From assembly GCA_035564555.1 (NCBI GenBank), contig DATMTS010000099.1, positions 1 to 26,575 of the forward strand: a stretch of 26,575 nt of DNA, in the 5' to 3' direction. The notes beneath the pieces are model-generated. The model did no database searches and had not been told where the DNA came from. It saw nothing but the letters and a program-made list of their open reading frames with translations. Positions within the stretch are counted from its first letter, which is position 1, and the number at the start of each line of letters is the position of its first letter. The DNA comes from DATMTS01 sp035564555 (GTDB lineage Bacteria > Actinomycetota > Actinomycetes > Actinomycetales > Microbacteriaceae). Below are positions 14,068-22,718 of the stretch, piece after piece. Made by a program: the position numbers and the translations under genes.

Positions 14068-14838
14068 GTGCTAGCCGACCTGGTAGCCGGGTCGGTCGCG
14101 GATGCGCGCGCGCGCATGCTCGACCGTCCCCTGTCTTCCGTCGAGGCCGCGGCACGCGATCAGCGCCCGGCGCTGGATGCCGTCGAGGCTCTCGCGCCCG
14201 CGGATCGGGTGAAGATCATCGCCGAAGTGAAGCGGGCGAGCCCCTCGCGCGGTGCGCTCGCCGAGATCCGCGACCCTGCAGCGCTGGCCGTGTCGTACGA
14301 GCATGGCGGCGCGAGCGCGATCAGCGTTCTCACCGAGCAGCGACGCTTCCACGGGTCGCTCGCCGACCTCGAGGCCGTGCGCTCGGCGGTGACGGTCCCG
14401 GTGCTGCGCAAAGACTTCATCGCCGAGCCGTATCAGGTCTACGAGGCGCGCGCGGCAGGCGCCGACCTGGTGCTGCTCATCGTCGCCGCGCTCGACCAGC
14501 CGACCCTCGCGTCGCTGCACACGCTCACCACCGACCTCGGCATGACGGCCCTCATCGAGACGCACTCCGCCGACGAGATCGACAGAGCGCTCGAAGCGGG
14601 TGCCCGCCTGGTCGGCGTCAACGCCCGCGACCTCTCGACGTTCGAACTCGATCGCGACCTGTTCGGCCGGCTCGCCGATCGCATCCCGGCCGGCGTCGTG
14701 CGCATCGCGGAGTCGGCCGTGCTGGGCGCCGCCGACGTGGCGCATTACCGGGCTGCCGGCGCCGACGTCGTGCTGGTCGGCGAGGCGCTCGTGACCGGCG
14801 ACCCTGTTCGCACCCTCGAAGACTTCCTGGCGGTATGA
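14068..14838 (+). CDS. trpC: Indole-3-glycerol phosphate synthase
   Basis: Closes the pyrrole ring to make indole-3-glycerol phosphate, the substrate of TrpA. It is a 256-residue TIM barrel beginning at GTG 14068 (read as MLADLVAGSVADARAR), with AAAGGG at 14052-14057 as ribosome binding site. Catalytic elements are visible: IIAEVKRASPSRG with Glu53, Lys55 and Ser58, Lys115 in PVLRKDFIAEPYQVYEARAA (cited as VLRKDFIAEP), GVNARDLSTFELD, and RIAESAV near the C-terminus. It is a monofunctional enzyme without a TrpF domain; neither TrpF nor TrpD is in this window. In actinobacteria PriA-type HisA often replaces TrpF. The stop overlaps the trpB start (ATGA). Confidence 0.96.
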   Translation: MLADLVAGSVADARARMLDRPLSSVEAAARDQRPALDAVEALAPADRVKIIAEVKRASPSRGALAEIRDPAALAVSYEHGGASAISVLTEQRRFHGSLADLEAVRSAVTVPVLRKDFIAEPYQVYEARAAGADLVLLIVAALDQPTLASLHTLTTDLGMTALIETHSADEIDRALEAGARLVGVNARDLSTFELDRDLFGRLADRIPAGVVRIAESAVLGAADVAHYRAAGADVVLVGEALVTGDPVRTLEDFLAV

Positions 14839-16055
14839 CGATGACCAAGCTCTCCGAAGCATCCGGACCCTATTTCGGCGAATTCGGCGGACGATTCGTG
14901 CCCGAATCCCTTATCGCCGCGCTCGACGAGCTCTCCGAGGCCTGGGAACTCGCGCGCGTCGACGCCGGGTTCCGCACCGAGCTCGACGAATTGAACCGCA
15001 GCTATGTCGGACGCCCCTCGATCATCACCGAGGTGCCGCGGTTCGCCGAGCATGGCGGCGGCGCCCGGATGATCCTCAAGCGCGAAGACCTCAACCACAC
15101 CGGCTCGCACAAGATCAACAACGTGCTCGGCCAGGCAATCCTGACCAGGCGCATCGGCAAGACCCGCATCATCGCCGAGACCGGTGCCGGCCAGCACGGC
15201 GTCGCGACCGCGACCGCAGCCGCGCTGTTCGGGCTCGACTGCGTGATCTACATGGGAGAGGTCGACACCGAACGACAGGCCCTGAATGTGGCGCGGATGC
15301 GCCTGCTCGGCGCCGAGGTGATCCCGGTAACGACGGGCTCCCGCACGTTGAAGGACGCCATCAACGAGGCGCTTCGCGACTGGGTCACCAACGTCGAGAA
15401 CACCAACTACATCTTCGGTACGGTCGCCGGTCCGCACCCGTTCCCGTCGATGGTGCGCGACCTGCAGAAGATCATCGGCGAGGAGGCCAGGCAGCAGGTA
15501 CTCGACCTCACCGGGTCGCTGCCCGACGCGGTCGCCGCCTGCGTCGGCGGCGGGTCGAACGCAATCGGCATCTTCCACGCCTTCCTCGACGACCCGTCCG
15601 TCGCCCTGTACGGCTTCGAGGCAGGCGGGGACGGCGCCGACACGCCTCGCACCGCCGCGACCATCACCGTCGGACGCCCTGGCGTGCTGCACGGGACGCG
15701 CAGCTACCTGCTGCAGGACGAGGACGGCCAGACGGTCGAGTCGCACTCGATCTCGGCCGGGCTCGACTATCCGGGGGTCGGCCCCGAACACTCCTGGCTG
15801 GCCTCGATCGGTCGCGCAACGTACCGCCCGGTGACGGATGCCGCGGCGATGGATGCGTTCCGCCTGCTCAGCCGCACGGAGGGCATCATTCCCGCCATCG
15901 AATCCGCGCACGCCCTCGCCGGCGCTCTGGAACTCGGTCGAGAACTGGGGCCGCGCGCGAGCATCCTGATCAACCTCTCCGGGCGCGGAGACAAAGACAT
16001 GGAGACCGCCGGACGGTACTTCGGTCTGATCGACGAGTCGGCGGTGCAGGCATGA
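14835..16055 (+). CDS. trpB: Tryptophan synthase beta chain
   Basis: PLP enzyme that condenses indole with serine to give tryptophan, in a tetramer with TrpA. The 406-residue protein begins MTMTKLSEASGPYFGEFGGR. PLP-binding Lys93 lies in LNHTGSHKINNVLGQA and catalytic Glu115 in AETGAGQHGVA; both are at +6 relative to Salmonella Lys87 and Glu109. The phosphate-binding GGGSNAIGIFHAF and the communication-domain segment YMGEVDTERQALNVARMRLL are intact. ATG 14835 overlaps the trpC stop; a second ATG two codons later (14841) could also serve. It is the long TrpB1 type that pairs with TrpA. Confidence 0.97.
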   Translation: MTMTKLSEASGPYFGEFGGRFVPESLIAALDELSEAWELARVDAGFRTELDELNRSYVGRPSIITEVPRFAEHGGGARMILKREDLNHTGSHKINNVLGQAILTRRIGKTRIIAETGAGQHGVATATAAALFGLDCVIYMGEVDTERQALNVARMRLLGAEVIPVTTGSRTLKDAINEALRDWVTNVENTNYIFGTVAGPHPFPSMVRDLQKIIGEEARQQVLDLTGSLPDAVAACVGGGSNAIGIFHAFLDDPSVALYGFEAGGDGADTPRTAATITVGRPGVLHGTRSYLLQDEDGQTVESHSISAGLDYPGVGPEHSWLASIGRATYRPVTDAAAMDAFRLLSRTEGIIPAIESAHALAGALELGRELGPRASILINLSGRGDKDMETAGRYFGLIDESAVQA

Positions 16056-16894
16056 CGAGCACCGACCGAGCGGAGTACGCATTCCCGAGCCCGGTGCAGA
16101 GCGCGATCGCGCACGCCCGCGAGCAGCGCGGAGGCGCCCTGATCGGCTACCTGCCGATCGGCTTCCCCGACCTGACGGCGAGCATCGACGCCGCCGTCGC
16201 CCTCGCCGCCAACGGCGTCGACGTGATCGAGTTGGGGCTCCCGTATTCCGACCCGGTGATGGACGGGCCGGTGATCCAGGCCGCGACCCAGCAGGCTCTG
16301 CGCAACGGGTTCCGGTTGCGCGACGGCTTCGAGGCCGTGCGACGGATCACCGAGCAGGTGCGGGTGCCGATCCTGCAGATGACGTACTGGAACCCGGTGG
16401 TGCAGTACGGCGTGCAGCGCTTCGCCGACGACCTGCGCGAAGCGGGCGGCGCCGGGCTGATCACGCCCGACCTGATTCCGGATGAGGCCGCCGACTGGCT
16501 GGCGGCGTCGTCGCGCGCCGGTCTCGACCGGGTCTTCCTCGCCGCTCCGACCTCCTCCGACGAGCGGCTGCGTGAGGCGGTGCGGGTCAGCCGCGGCTTC
16601 GTCTACGCCGTATCGACGATGGGCATCACCGGAGCACGTTCCGATGTCGACGCGGCCGCGCGCACGCTGGCCGACCGACTGCACGCCGCGCATGCGCCGA
16701 CGGTGTGCGTGGGAATCGGCATCTCCACGGCGGAGCAGGTCGCCGAGGTACTCGGGTACGCCGACGGTGCCATCGTCGGGTCCGCCCTGGTGAAGTCACT
16801 GGCAGACGGCGGGGTGGATGCCGTGGCGCGCACGGCCGCCGCGCTTGCGACCGGCACCGCGGCGTCCCGCCCGGCGCCGTCCGGGCGCGCATAG
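16052..16894 (+). CDS. trpA: Tryptophan synthase alpha chain
   Basis: Cleaves indole-3-glycerol phosphate to indole and glyceraldehyde 3-phosphate and channels indole to TrpB. The catalytic residues are Glu60 (DVIELGLPYSDP) and Asp71 (DPVMDGPVIQAAT), at +11 relative to Salmonella Glu49 and Asp60. Loop 6 reads STMGITGARSDVD and the phosphate site VGIGISTAEQV. The usual DPVADGP reads DPVMDGP, which leaves the catalytic Asp unchanged. The barrel is 280 residues including an unconserved Ala/Pro tail of about 15. ATG 16052 overlaps the trpB stop as ATGA, ensuring near equal translation of the two subunits. It is the last gene of the trp run. Confidence 0.96.
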   Translation: MTSTDRAEYAFPSPVQSAIAHAREQRGGALIGYLPIGFPDLTASIDAAVALAANGVDVIELGLPYSDPVMDGPVIQAATQQALRNGFRLRDGFEAVRRITEQVRVPILQMTYWNPVVQYGVQRFADDLREAGGAGLITPDLIPDEAADWLAASSRAGLDRVFLAAPTSSDERLREAVRVSRGFVYAVSTMGITGARSDVDAAARTLADRLHAAHAPTVCVGIGISTAEQVAEVLGYADGAIVGSALVKSLADGGVDAVARTAAALATGTAASRPAPSGRA

Positions 16895-16899
16895 CGAAT

Positions 16900-16905
16900 T
16901 AGACT
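16900..16905 (+). promoter_or_regulatory. Possible -10 box (TAGACT) for lgt
   Basis: TAGACT lies six bases after the trpA stop in a short AT-rich patch (GAATTAGACTATGG) within very GC-rich sequence. No TTGACA-like -35 is found at 16-18 bases. If active, it gives lgt a leader of about 100 bases (16912-17009), in which I see no further structure. Confidence 0.35.
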
Positions 16906-17009
16906 ATGGTGGCGCCGGGCGCACGACACGATCGTCGGTGCCCATCGGCAACGGCACAGGCAGCCGCACCGACTCCCCAACCGAGCACAGCATGAAAGGG
17001 ACCATCCAG

Positions 17010-17996
17010 GTGATCGCACCGCTGAGCATTCCGAGCCCGCCGCCTGCCTGGCAGTCGTTCGACATCGTCGTCTTCGGCTGGCACTGGACGATCCACTACT
17101 ATGCGCTGATCATCCTGGTCGGCATCATCGTCGCCGCGATCTGGACCTCGCGCCGCCTCACCCATCGGGGCGGAGAACCGGGCATCGTGCTCGACTTCGT
17201 GCTCTGGACCGTGCCGCTGGGCATCGTGTTCGCCCGTTTCTACCACGTCTTCACGCATCCGCACGACTACTTCTTCCCCGGTGCGAACCTGTGGAACGTG
17301 TTCGCCATCTGGGACGGCGGCAACGCGATCTTCGGCGCCGAGATCGGCGGCGCGCTCGGGGTGCTGTTCGCCGCCCGCATCTCCGGCGTGCGGTTCTGGT
17401 CGTTCGCAGACGCGCTCGCGCCGGCGCTGCTGCTCGCGCAGGCCATCGGCCGGCTCGGCAACTATGTGAACCACGAGTTGTTCGGCCTTCCCACGAACCT
17501 GCCGTGGGGTCTGCAGATCCCGCAGCCGAACGCCGCCATCCCGGTCGGGCTGCCCGCCGACACCCTCTTCCAGCCGTTGTTCCTGTACGAGATGATCTGG
17601 AACGTGATCGGCATCGCGGTGATCCTGTTCCTGGAACGCAAGTTCCGTCTGCGCTGGGGCAAGTCGTTCGCCGTGTACCTGATCTGGTACGGCCTCGGCC
17701 GCTCCTACCTGGAGTCGATCCGAATCGACCCGAGTGAGTACACGTTCCTCGGCATCCCGAGCAACGTCTGGGCGGCATTCGCCGCGGTCGCGCTGGGCAT
17801 CGTCGTCTTCATCGTGCAGTCGCGCAGGCACCCCGGCGTCGAGGTCGACGTGTACCGCCCGGGCCGCGCATGGCGTCCCTCCGGCACTGAGGTAGAATCG
17901 TTCGACACCGATTCACTTCTGGCGGACTCCGACGATGCAGCTGGACGTCCACACGAATCGCACGCTGCCAAAGCCACAAGCTCTGTCGGCTCTTAG
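17010..17996 (+). CDS. lgt: Prolipoprotein diacylglyceryl transferase
   Basis: Inner-membrane enzyme that attaches diacylglycerol to the lipobox cysteine of prolipoproteins, the first step of lipoprotein maturation. Numbering from GTG 17010, the signature GRLGNYVNHELFG begins at 147, with essential Arg148 and Asn151; YGLGRSYLESIRID (227-240) holds the second essential Arg231. WHWTIHYYALIILVG and RFYHVFTHP are also typical. Seven or so hydrophobic segments are present. I prefer GTG 17010 because AAAGGGA at 16995-17001 is at ideal distance; ATG 16992 is in frame and would add six residues but has no ribosome binding site. The last ~55 residues form a hydrophilic, acidic, unconserved cytoplasmic tail. 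Length is 328. lgt after trpA is a common actinobacterial order. Confidence 0.94.
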   Translation: MIAPLSIPSPPPAWQSFDIVVFGWHWTIHYYALIILVGIIVAAIWTSRRLTHRGGEPGIVLDFVLWTVPLGIVFARFYHVFTHPHDYFFPGANLWNVFAIWDGGNAIFGAEIGGALGVLFAARISGVRFWSFADALAPALLLAQAIGRLGNYVNHELFGLPTNLPWGLQIPQPNAAIPVGLPADTLFQPLFLYEMIWNVIGIAVILFLERKFRLRWGKSFAVYLIWYGLGRSYLESIRIDPSEYTFLGIPSNVWAAFAAVALGIVVFIVQSRRHPGVEVDVYRPGRAWRPSGTEVESFDTDSLLADSDDAAGRPHESHAAKATSSVGS

Positions 17997-18122
17997 TCGC
18001 ACGCTCCGGCAATCCCGAACGCTTTCCGCCCGGTACAGGACATCCCCGGCGCGCGCACCACTCCCTCCACGGGCCGACGTCGTCCCCCCACGCACCTGAG
18101 AAGAATGTGAGGACGGTACCCC
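17893..18122 (+). promoter_or_regulatory. Possible gltB promoter (-10 TAGAAT at 17893-17898) and leader
   Basis: TAGAAT inside the lgt tail is a good -10 match without a clear -35. The leader that follows is about 215 bases, of which 126 (17997-18122) are intergenic. The sequence is less GC-biased than the genes and contains the repeated CGCACGCT (around 17960 and 17999). A 54-codon frame (17935-18099) starts with MQLDVHTNRTLPKPQ but only about two thirds of its codons end in G or C, and it lacks a good ribosome binding site, so I do not call it a gene. GAGGA at 18109-18113 is the gltB ribosome binding site. Confidence 0.3.
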
Positions 18123-21100
18123 ATGGCATCCCGGCACCCTCTTTCCCGTCTTTCGGCGTTTTCCCGCTTTTCGGCCGTGCCCGACAAGCAGGGCCTCTAC
18201 GACCCCGCAAGCGAACACGACGCCTGCGGGCTGGCGATGGTCGCCACACTGCGGGGAACCGCAGGGCACGACATCATCGACGCCGCGCTGGGCGCGCTGC
18301 GCAACCTCGAGCACCGTGGCGCGGTCGGCTCGGATGCCGGCACGGGTGACGGCGCCGGCATCATGACGCAGGTTCCGGATGCCTTCCTCCGGGCCGTCTC
18401 CGGGCTGGAACTACCACCGGCCGGCCGCTACGCGGTCGGGAACGTCTTCCTGCCCCTCGACGACGCCGAGCGCGCCGAGGTGCAGGCCGCGATCGAGACG
18501 ATCGCCGGCGAAGAAGACCTCGACGTGATCGGCTGGCGCGACGTGCCGGTGCGCGAGGACCAGATCGGGTCGCTGGCCCGGGACGCGATGCCCGCGATCA
18601 TCCAGCTCTTCGTCAGTTCCCGTCGCTCGGGCGACAACGGCGCACCCGCGGGCGGGCTCGCCCTCGACAGGCAGACGTTCCGTCTGCGCAAGCGCGTGGA
18701 GCGCGAACTCGACGTGTACTTCGCCTCCCTGTCGGCGCGCACCATGGTCTACAAGGGAATGGTCACGACGCTCCAGCTCGAGCCGTTCTACCCCGACCTC
18801 TCCGACCCGCGGTTCGCGTCTCGCCTCGCCCTCGTGCACTCGCGGTATTCGACGAACACCTTCCCTTCCTGGCCGCTCGCCCAGCCGTTCCGCATGATCG
18901 CGCACAACGGCGAGATCAACACCGTGCAGGGCAACCGCAACTGGATGAGGGCACGTCAGTCTCAGTTGGCCAGCGACCTGCTCGGCGATCTGAAGCCTGT
19001 GCTGCCGATCGTCACACCAGGTGCCAGCGACTCCGCGTCGTTCGACGAGGTCGTCGAACTGCTCACGCTCAGCGGCCGCTCGCTGCCGCACGCCGTGATG
19101 ATGATGGTCCCCGAGGCGTGGGAGAAGCAGACCGAGATCGATCCGGCCCGCCGTGCGTTCTACGAGTACCACTCGATGCTCATGGAGCCGTGGGACGGAC
19201 CGGCGGCGCTCGTCTTCACCGACGGATCACTCGTCGGCGCCACGCTCGACCGCAACGGGCTGCGCCCGGGACGATACGTCGTCACCGACGAGGGTCTCGT
19301 CGTGCTCGGCAGCGAGACCGGGGTGCTCGACATCGATCCCAGCCGCATCGTGCGCAAGGGGCGTCTGCGCCCCGGACGGATGTTCCTGGTCGACACCGTC
19401 GAGGGTCGTCTGATCGAAGACGACGAGATCAAGAGCGAACTGGCATCCGCGCAGCCGTGGGGCCAATGGCTCGACGAGGGCCGGATCAACCTCAAGGATC
19501 TGCCCGAGCGCGAGCACATCGTGCACACCCCTGCATCGGTGACCCGGCGTCAGCGCACGTTCGGGTACACCGAAGAAGAAGTGCGCATCCTGATCACGCC
19601 GATGGCGAAGACCGGGGCCGAGCCGTTGGGCGCGATGGGGTCGGACACGCCCGTCGCCGTGCTGTCGGAGCGCCCCCGGTTGCTGTTCGACTACTTCACC
19701 CAGCAGTTCGCGCAGGTCACCAACCCTCCGCTCGACTCGATCCGCGAAGAGGTCGTCACCTCGTTGCAACTCGGTCTGGGTCCCGAGCGCAACCTGCTCT
19801 CGGCCGGTCCCGAGCACGCCCGCCAGGTCGTGCTCGACTTCCCGGTTATCGACAACGACGAGCTCGCCAAGATCCAGCACATCGATCCGCGGCCGGGCAG
19901 TCGGATGACCACCACCGTGCGCGGCCTGTACCGGGTCGACGCCGGCGAAGACGCGATGGAACGGCGCATCACCGAGATGTGCGCCGAGGTCGACGACGCG
20001 ATCGAGGCGGGCGCACAGTTCATCGTGCTCAGCGACCGCGACTCCAACAAAGACCTCGCACCGATCCCGTCGCTGCTGATGCTCGCCGGAGTGCACCATC
20101 ATCTGATCCGCACCGAGACCCGCATGAAGGTCGGCATCATCGTCGAGGCCGGCGATGTGCGAGAGGTGCATCACGTGGCACTGCTGATCGGCTACGGCGC
20201 GTCCGCCGTCAACCCGTACCTCGCGATGGAGACCGCAGAAGACCTCGTCCGCGCCGGGATGATCACAGGCGTGACCGCCGAGACGGCGGTGCGCAACCTG
20301 ATCAAGGCGCTCGGCAAGGGCGTGCTGAAGATCATGTCGAAGATGGGCATCTCGACCGTCTCGAGCTACGCGGGAGCGCAGGCCTTCGAGGCGCTCGGGC
20401 TCAGCCAGGAGTTCGTCGACCGGTATTTCACCGGCACCATCTCCAAGCTCGGCGGTGTCGGCATCGACGTCATCGCGGCCGAGAACCAGGCGCGACACAC
20501 CAGTGCGTATCCGGAGGAAGGCGCCGTCACCGCACACGAGCGCCTCGCCACCGGAGGGGAGTACCAGTGGCGTCGTGACGGCTCGCCGCATCTGTTCAAC
20601 CCGGAGACCGTGTTCCGCTTGCAGCACTCCACCCGCACCAGGCGCTACGACATCTTCCGCGACTACACCCGGCAGATCGACGAACAGTCCAAGACGTTGA
20701 TGACGCTGCGCGGGATGTTCCGGCTGCGCACCTCGGAACGGCCGGCGGTTCCGCTCGACGAGGTCGAGCCCGTCTCCTCGATCGTGAAGCGCTTCTCCAC
20801 GGGTGCGATGAGCTACGGCTCGATCTCGAAAGAGGCGCACGAGACGCTCGCCATTGCGATGAACAGCATCGGCGCCAAGTCGAACACCGGCGAGGGCGGC
20901 GAAGACATCGATCGGCTGCTGGACCCGGAGCGACGCAGCGCGATCAAGCAGGTGGCATCCGGCCGCTTCGGCGTCACGAGCATGTACTTGACGCACGCCG
21001 ATGACATCCAGATCAAGCTGGCCCAGGGCGCGAAACCGGGGGAGGGCGGCCAATTGCCGCCGACCAAGGTGTACCCGTGGGTCGCCCGCACCCGGCACGC

Positions 21101-22718
21101 CACCGCGGGCGTCGGCCTGATCTCGCCGCCTCCGCACCACGACATCTATTCGATCGAAGACCTCAAGCAGCTGATCTTCGACCTCAAGCGCGCGAACCCC
21201 AAGGCCCGTGTGCACGTGAAACTGGTCAGCGAGTCGGGCATCGGCGCAGTCGCAGCCGGAACGGCGAAGGCCCTGGCCGACGTCATCCTGGTCTCCGGCC
21301 ACGACGGCGGCACCGGCGCGAGCCCGGTCAATTCGTTGAAGCACGCCGGCACCCCGTGGGAGCTCGGCCTGGCCGAGACCCAGCAGACGCTGATGCTCAA
21401 CGGCATGCGCGATCGCGTGGTGGTGCAGGTGGACGGCCAGCTGAAGACCGGCCGTGACGTGATCATCGGCGCGCTGCTGGGAGCCGAGGAGTTCGGCTTC
21501 GCCACCACCGCGCTGGTGGTCTCCGGTTGCATCATGATGCGCGTCTGCCACCTCGACACCTGTCCGGTCGGCGTCGCGACGCAGAACCCCGTGTTGCGCT
21601 CCCGGTTCAGTGGCAAACCGGAGTTCGTGGTGAACTTCATGGAATTCATCGCACTCCAGGTTCGGGAGTACCTCGCCGAGCTCGGGTTCCGCAGCCTCGA
21701 CGAGGTGATCGGCCACACCGAACTGCTCGACACGACGGGCGCGATCGAGCATTGGAAGGCGTCCGGCCTCGACCTCTCGCCCATCCTGGTCGGTCCGCAG
21801 TTCCCGCCCGACCAGCCCCGCAAGAACCGCCGCGGCCAGGATCACGAACTGGAGAAGCACTTCGACAACCGCCTCATCGCGCGGAGCACCGAGGCTCTGG
21901 AACACCGCGGCCAGGTGCGGATCTCATTGCCGATCCGTAACACCGAGCGCGCCGTCGGAACCATGCTCGGACACGAGGTGACCGTGCGGCACGGTGAGAA
22001 CGGGCTGCCGGCGGGTTCGATCGACGTCACACTGACCGGCTCGGCCGGCCAGTCGCTCGGCGCGTTCCTGCCCAGCGGCATCACTCTGCGCCTGGAGGGT
22101 GACTCGAACGACTACGTCGGCAAGGGACTCTGCGGCGGGCAGATCGTGCTTCGGCCGGAGCGCTCCAGCGTCTTCCAGGCCGAGCGCAACGTGATCGCGG
22201 GCAACGTGATCGGTTACGGCGCCACGCAGGGCAGCATGTTCATCCGCGGCATCGTCGGGGAGCGCTTCCTGGTGCGCAACTCGGGTGCGACCGCTGTGGT
22301 GGAGGGCGTCGGTGACCACGCGCTGGAGTACATGACCGGCGGCCTCGCGCTGATCCTCGGTCAGACGGGCCGTAACCTGGGCGCCGGCATGTCCGGTGGC
22401 ACGGCATACGTGTACGAACTGCGCGAGGAACGCGTGAACCGCCAATCGCTGGAATCGGGCGAGTTGGAACTGTCGGCGCTCGGCAGCGCCGACGCCGAGA
22501 TCGTGCGCGACCTGCTCGAGAAGCACCGCGCCGAGACCGACTCCGCCGTCGCGGCAGCGATGCTCGACGACTTCGAGGCCACGATCGCGAAGTTCGTCAA
22601 GGTACTGCCTCGTGACTACGCGGCAGTGCTCGAGACCCGGCAGAACGCGGTGGATGAGGGACTCGACCCGGACGGCGACGTCGTGTGGACCAGAATTCTG
22701 GAGGTGACCGGTGGCTGA
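18123..22718 (+). CDS. gltB: Glutamate synthase (NADPH) large chain
   Basis: Large subunit of GOGAT: releases ammonia from glutamine and makes glutamate from 2-oxoglutarate on an FMN site. The 1531-residue protein has a ~34-residue propeptide to be removed before the N-terminal nucleophile Cys35 (EHDACGLAMV). Next come the glutaminase domain (~35-430; HSRYSTNTFPSWPLAQPFR, HNGEINTVQGNRNW), a central domain (~480-780), the FMN synthase domain (~850-1220; GAMSYGSISKEAH, KPGEGGQLP, GHDGGTGASP) and a beta-helix GXGXG domain (~1270-1480). The 3Fe-4S cysteines are Cys1136, Cys1142 and Cys1147 in SGCIMMRVCHLDTCPVG. ATG 18123 has GAGGA at 18109-18113. It overlaps gltD by eight bases. It links nitrogen assimilation to the amino acid genes nearby. 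Confidence 0.97.
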   Translation: MASRHPLSRLSAFSRFSAVPDKQGLYDPASEHDACGLAMVATLRGTAGHDIIDAALGALRNLEHRGAVGSDAGTGDGAGIMTQVPDAFLRAVSGLELPPAGRYAVGNVFLPLDDAERAEVQAAIETIAGEEDLDVIGWRDVPVREDQIGSLARDAMPAIIQLFVSSRRSGDNGAPAGGLALDRQTFRLRKRVERELDVYFASLSARTMVYKGMVTTLQLEPFYPDLSDPRFASRLALVHSRYSTNTFPSWPLAQPFRMIAHNGEINTVQGNRNWMRARQSQLASDLLGDLKPVLPIVTPGASDSASFDEVVELLTLSGRSLPHAVMMMVPEAWEKQTEIDPARRAFYEYHSMLMEPWDGPAALVFTDGSLVGATLDRNGLRPGRYVVTDEGLVVLGSETGVLDIDPSRIVRKGRLRPGRMFLVDTVEGRLIEDDEIKSELASAQPWGQWLDEGRINLKDLPEREHIVHTPASVTRRQRTFGYTEEEVRILITPMAKTGAEPLGAMGSDTPVAVLSERPRLLFDYFTQQFAQVTNPPLDSIREEVVTSLQLGLGPERNLLSAGPEHARQVVLDFPVIDNDELAKIQHIDPRPGSRMTTTVRGLYRVDAGEDAMERRITEMCAEVDDAIEAGAQFIVLSDRDSNKDLAPIPSLLMLAGVHHHLIRTETRMKVGIIVEAGDVREVHHVALLIGYGASAVNPYLAMETAEDLVRAGMITGVTAETAVRNLIKALGKGVLKIMSKMGISTVSSYAGAQAFEALGLSQEFVDRYFTGTISKLGGVGIDVIAAENQARHTSAYPEEGAVTAHERLATGGEYQWRRDGSPHLFNPETVFRLQHSTRTRRYDIFRDYTRQIDEQSKTLMTLRGMFRLRTSERPAVPLDEVEPVSSIVKRFSTGAMSYGSISKEAHETLAIAMNSIGAKSNTGEGGEDIDRLLDPERRSAIKQVASGRFGVTSMYLTHADDIQIKLAQGAKPGEGGQLPPTKVYPWVARTRHATAGVGLISPPPHHDIYSIEDLKQLIFDLKRANPKARVHVKLVSESGIGAVAAGTAKALADVILVSGHDGGTGASPVNSLKHAGTPWELGLAETQQTLMLNGMRDRVVVQVDGQLKTGRDVIIGALLGAEEFGFATTALVVSGCIMMRVCHLDTCPVGVATQNPVLRSRFSGKPEFVVNFMEFIALQVREYLAELGFRSLDEVIGHTELLDTTGAIEHWKASGLDLSPILVGPQFPPDQPRKNRRGQDHELEKHFDNRLIARSTEALEHRGQVRISLPIRNTERAVGTMLGHEVTVRHGENGLPAGSIDVTLTGSAGQSLGAFLPSGITLRLEGDSNDYVGKGLCGGQIVLRPERSSVFQAERNVIAGNVIGYGATQGSMFIRGIVGERFLVRNSGATAVVEGVGDHALEYMTGGLALILGQTGRNLGAGMSGGTAYVYELREERVNRQSLESGELELSALGSADAEIVRDLLEKHRAETDSAVAAAMLDDFEATIAKFVKVLPRDYAAVLETRQNAVDEGLDPDGDVVWTRILEVTGG

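Noticed and set aside
17935..18099. 54-codon ORF before gltB
   Set aside because: Third-position G+C is only about two thirds, the ribosome binding site is poor, and it overlaps the lgt tail in another frame.
19227..21905. Open frame of 892 codons on the minus strand within gltB
   Set aside because: It is the complement of conserved GltB domains and has no recognisable motifs or initiation site; a codon-bias artefact.
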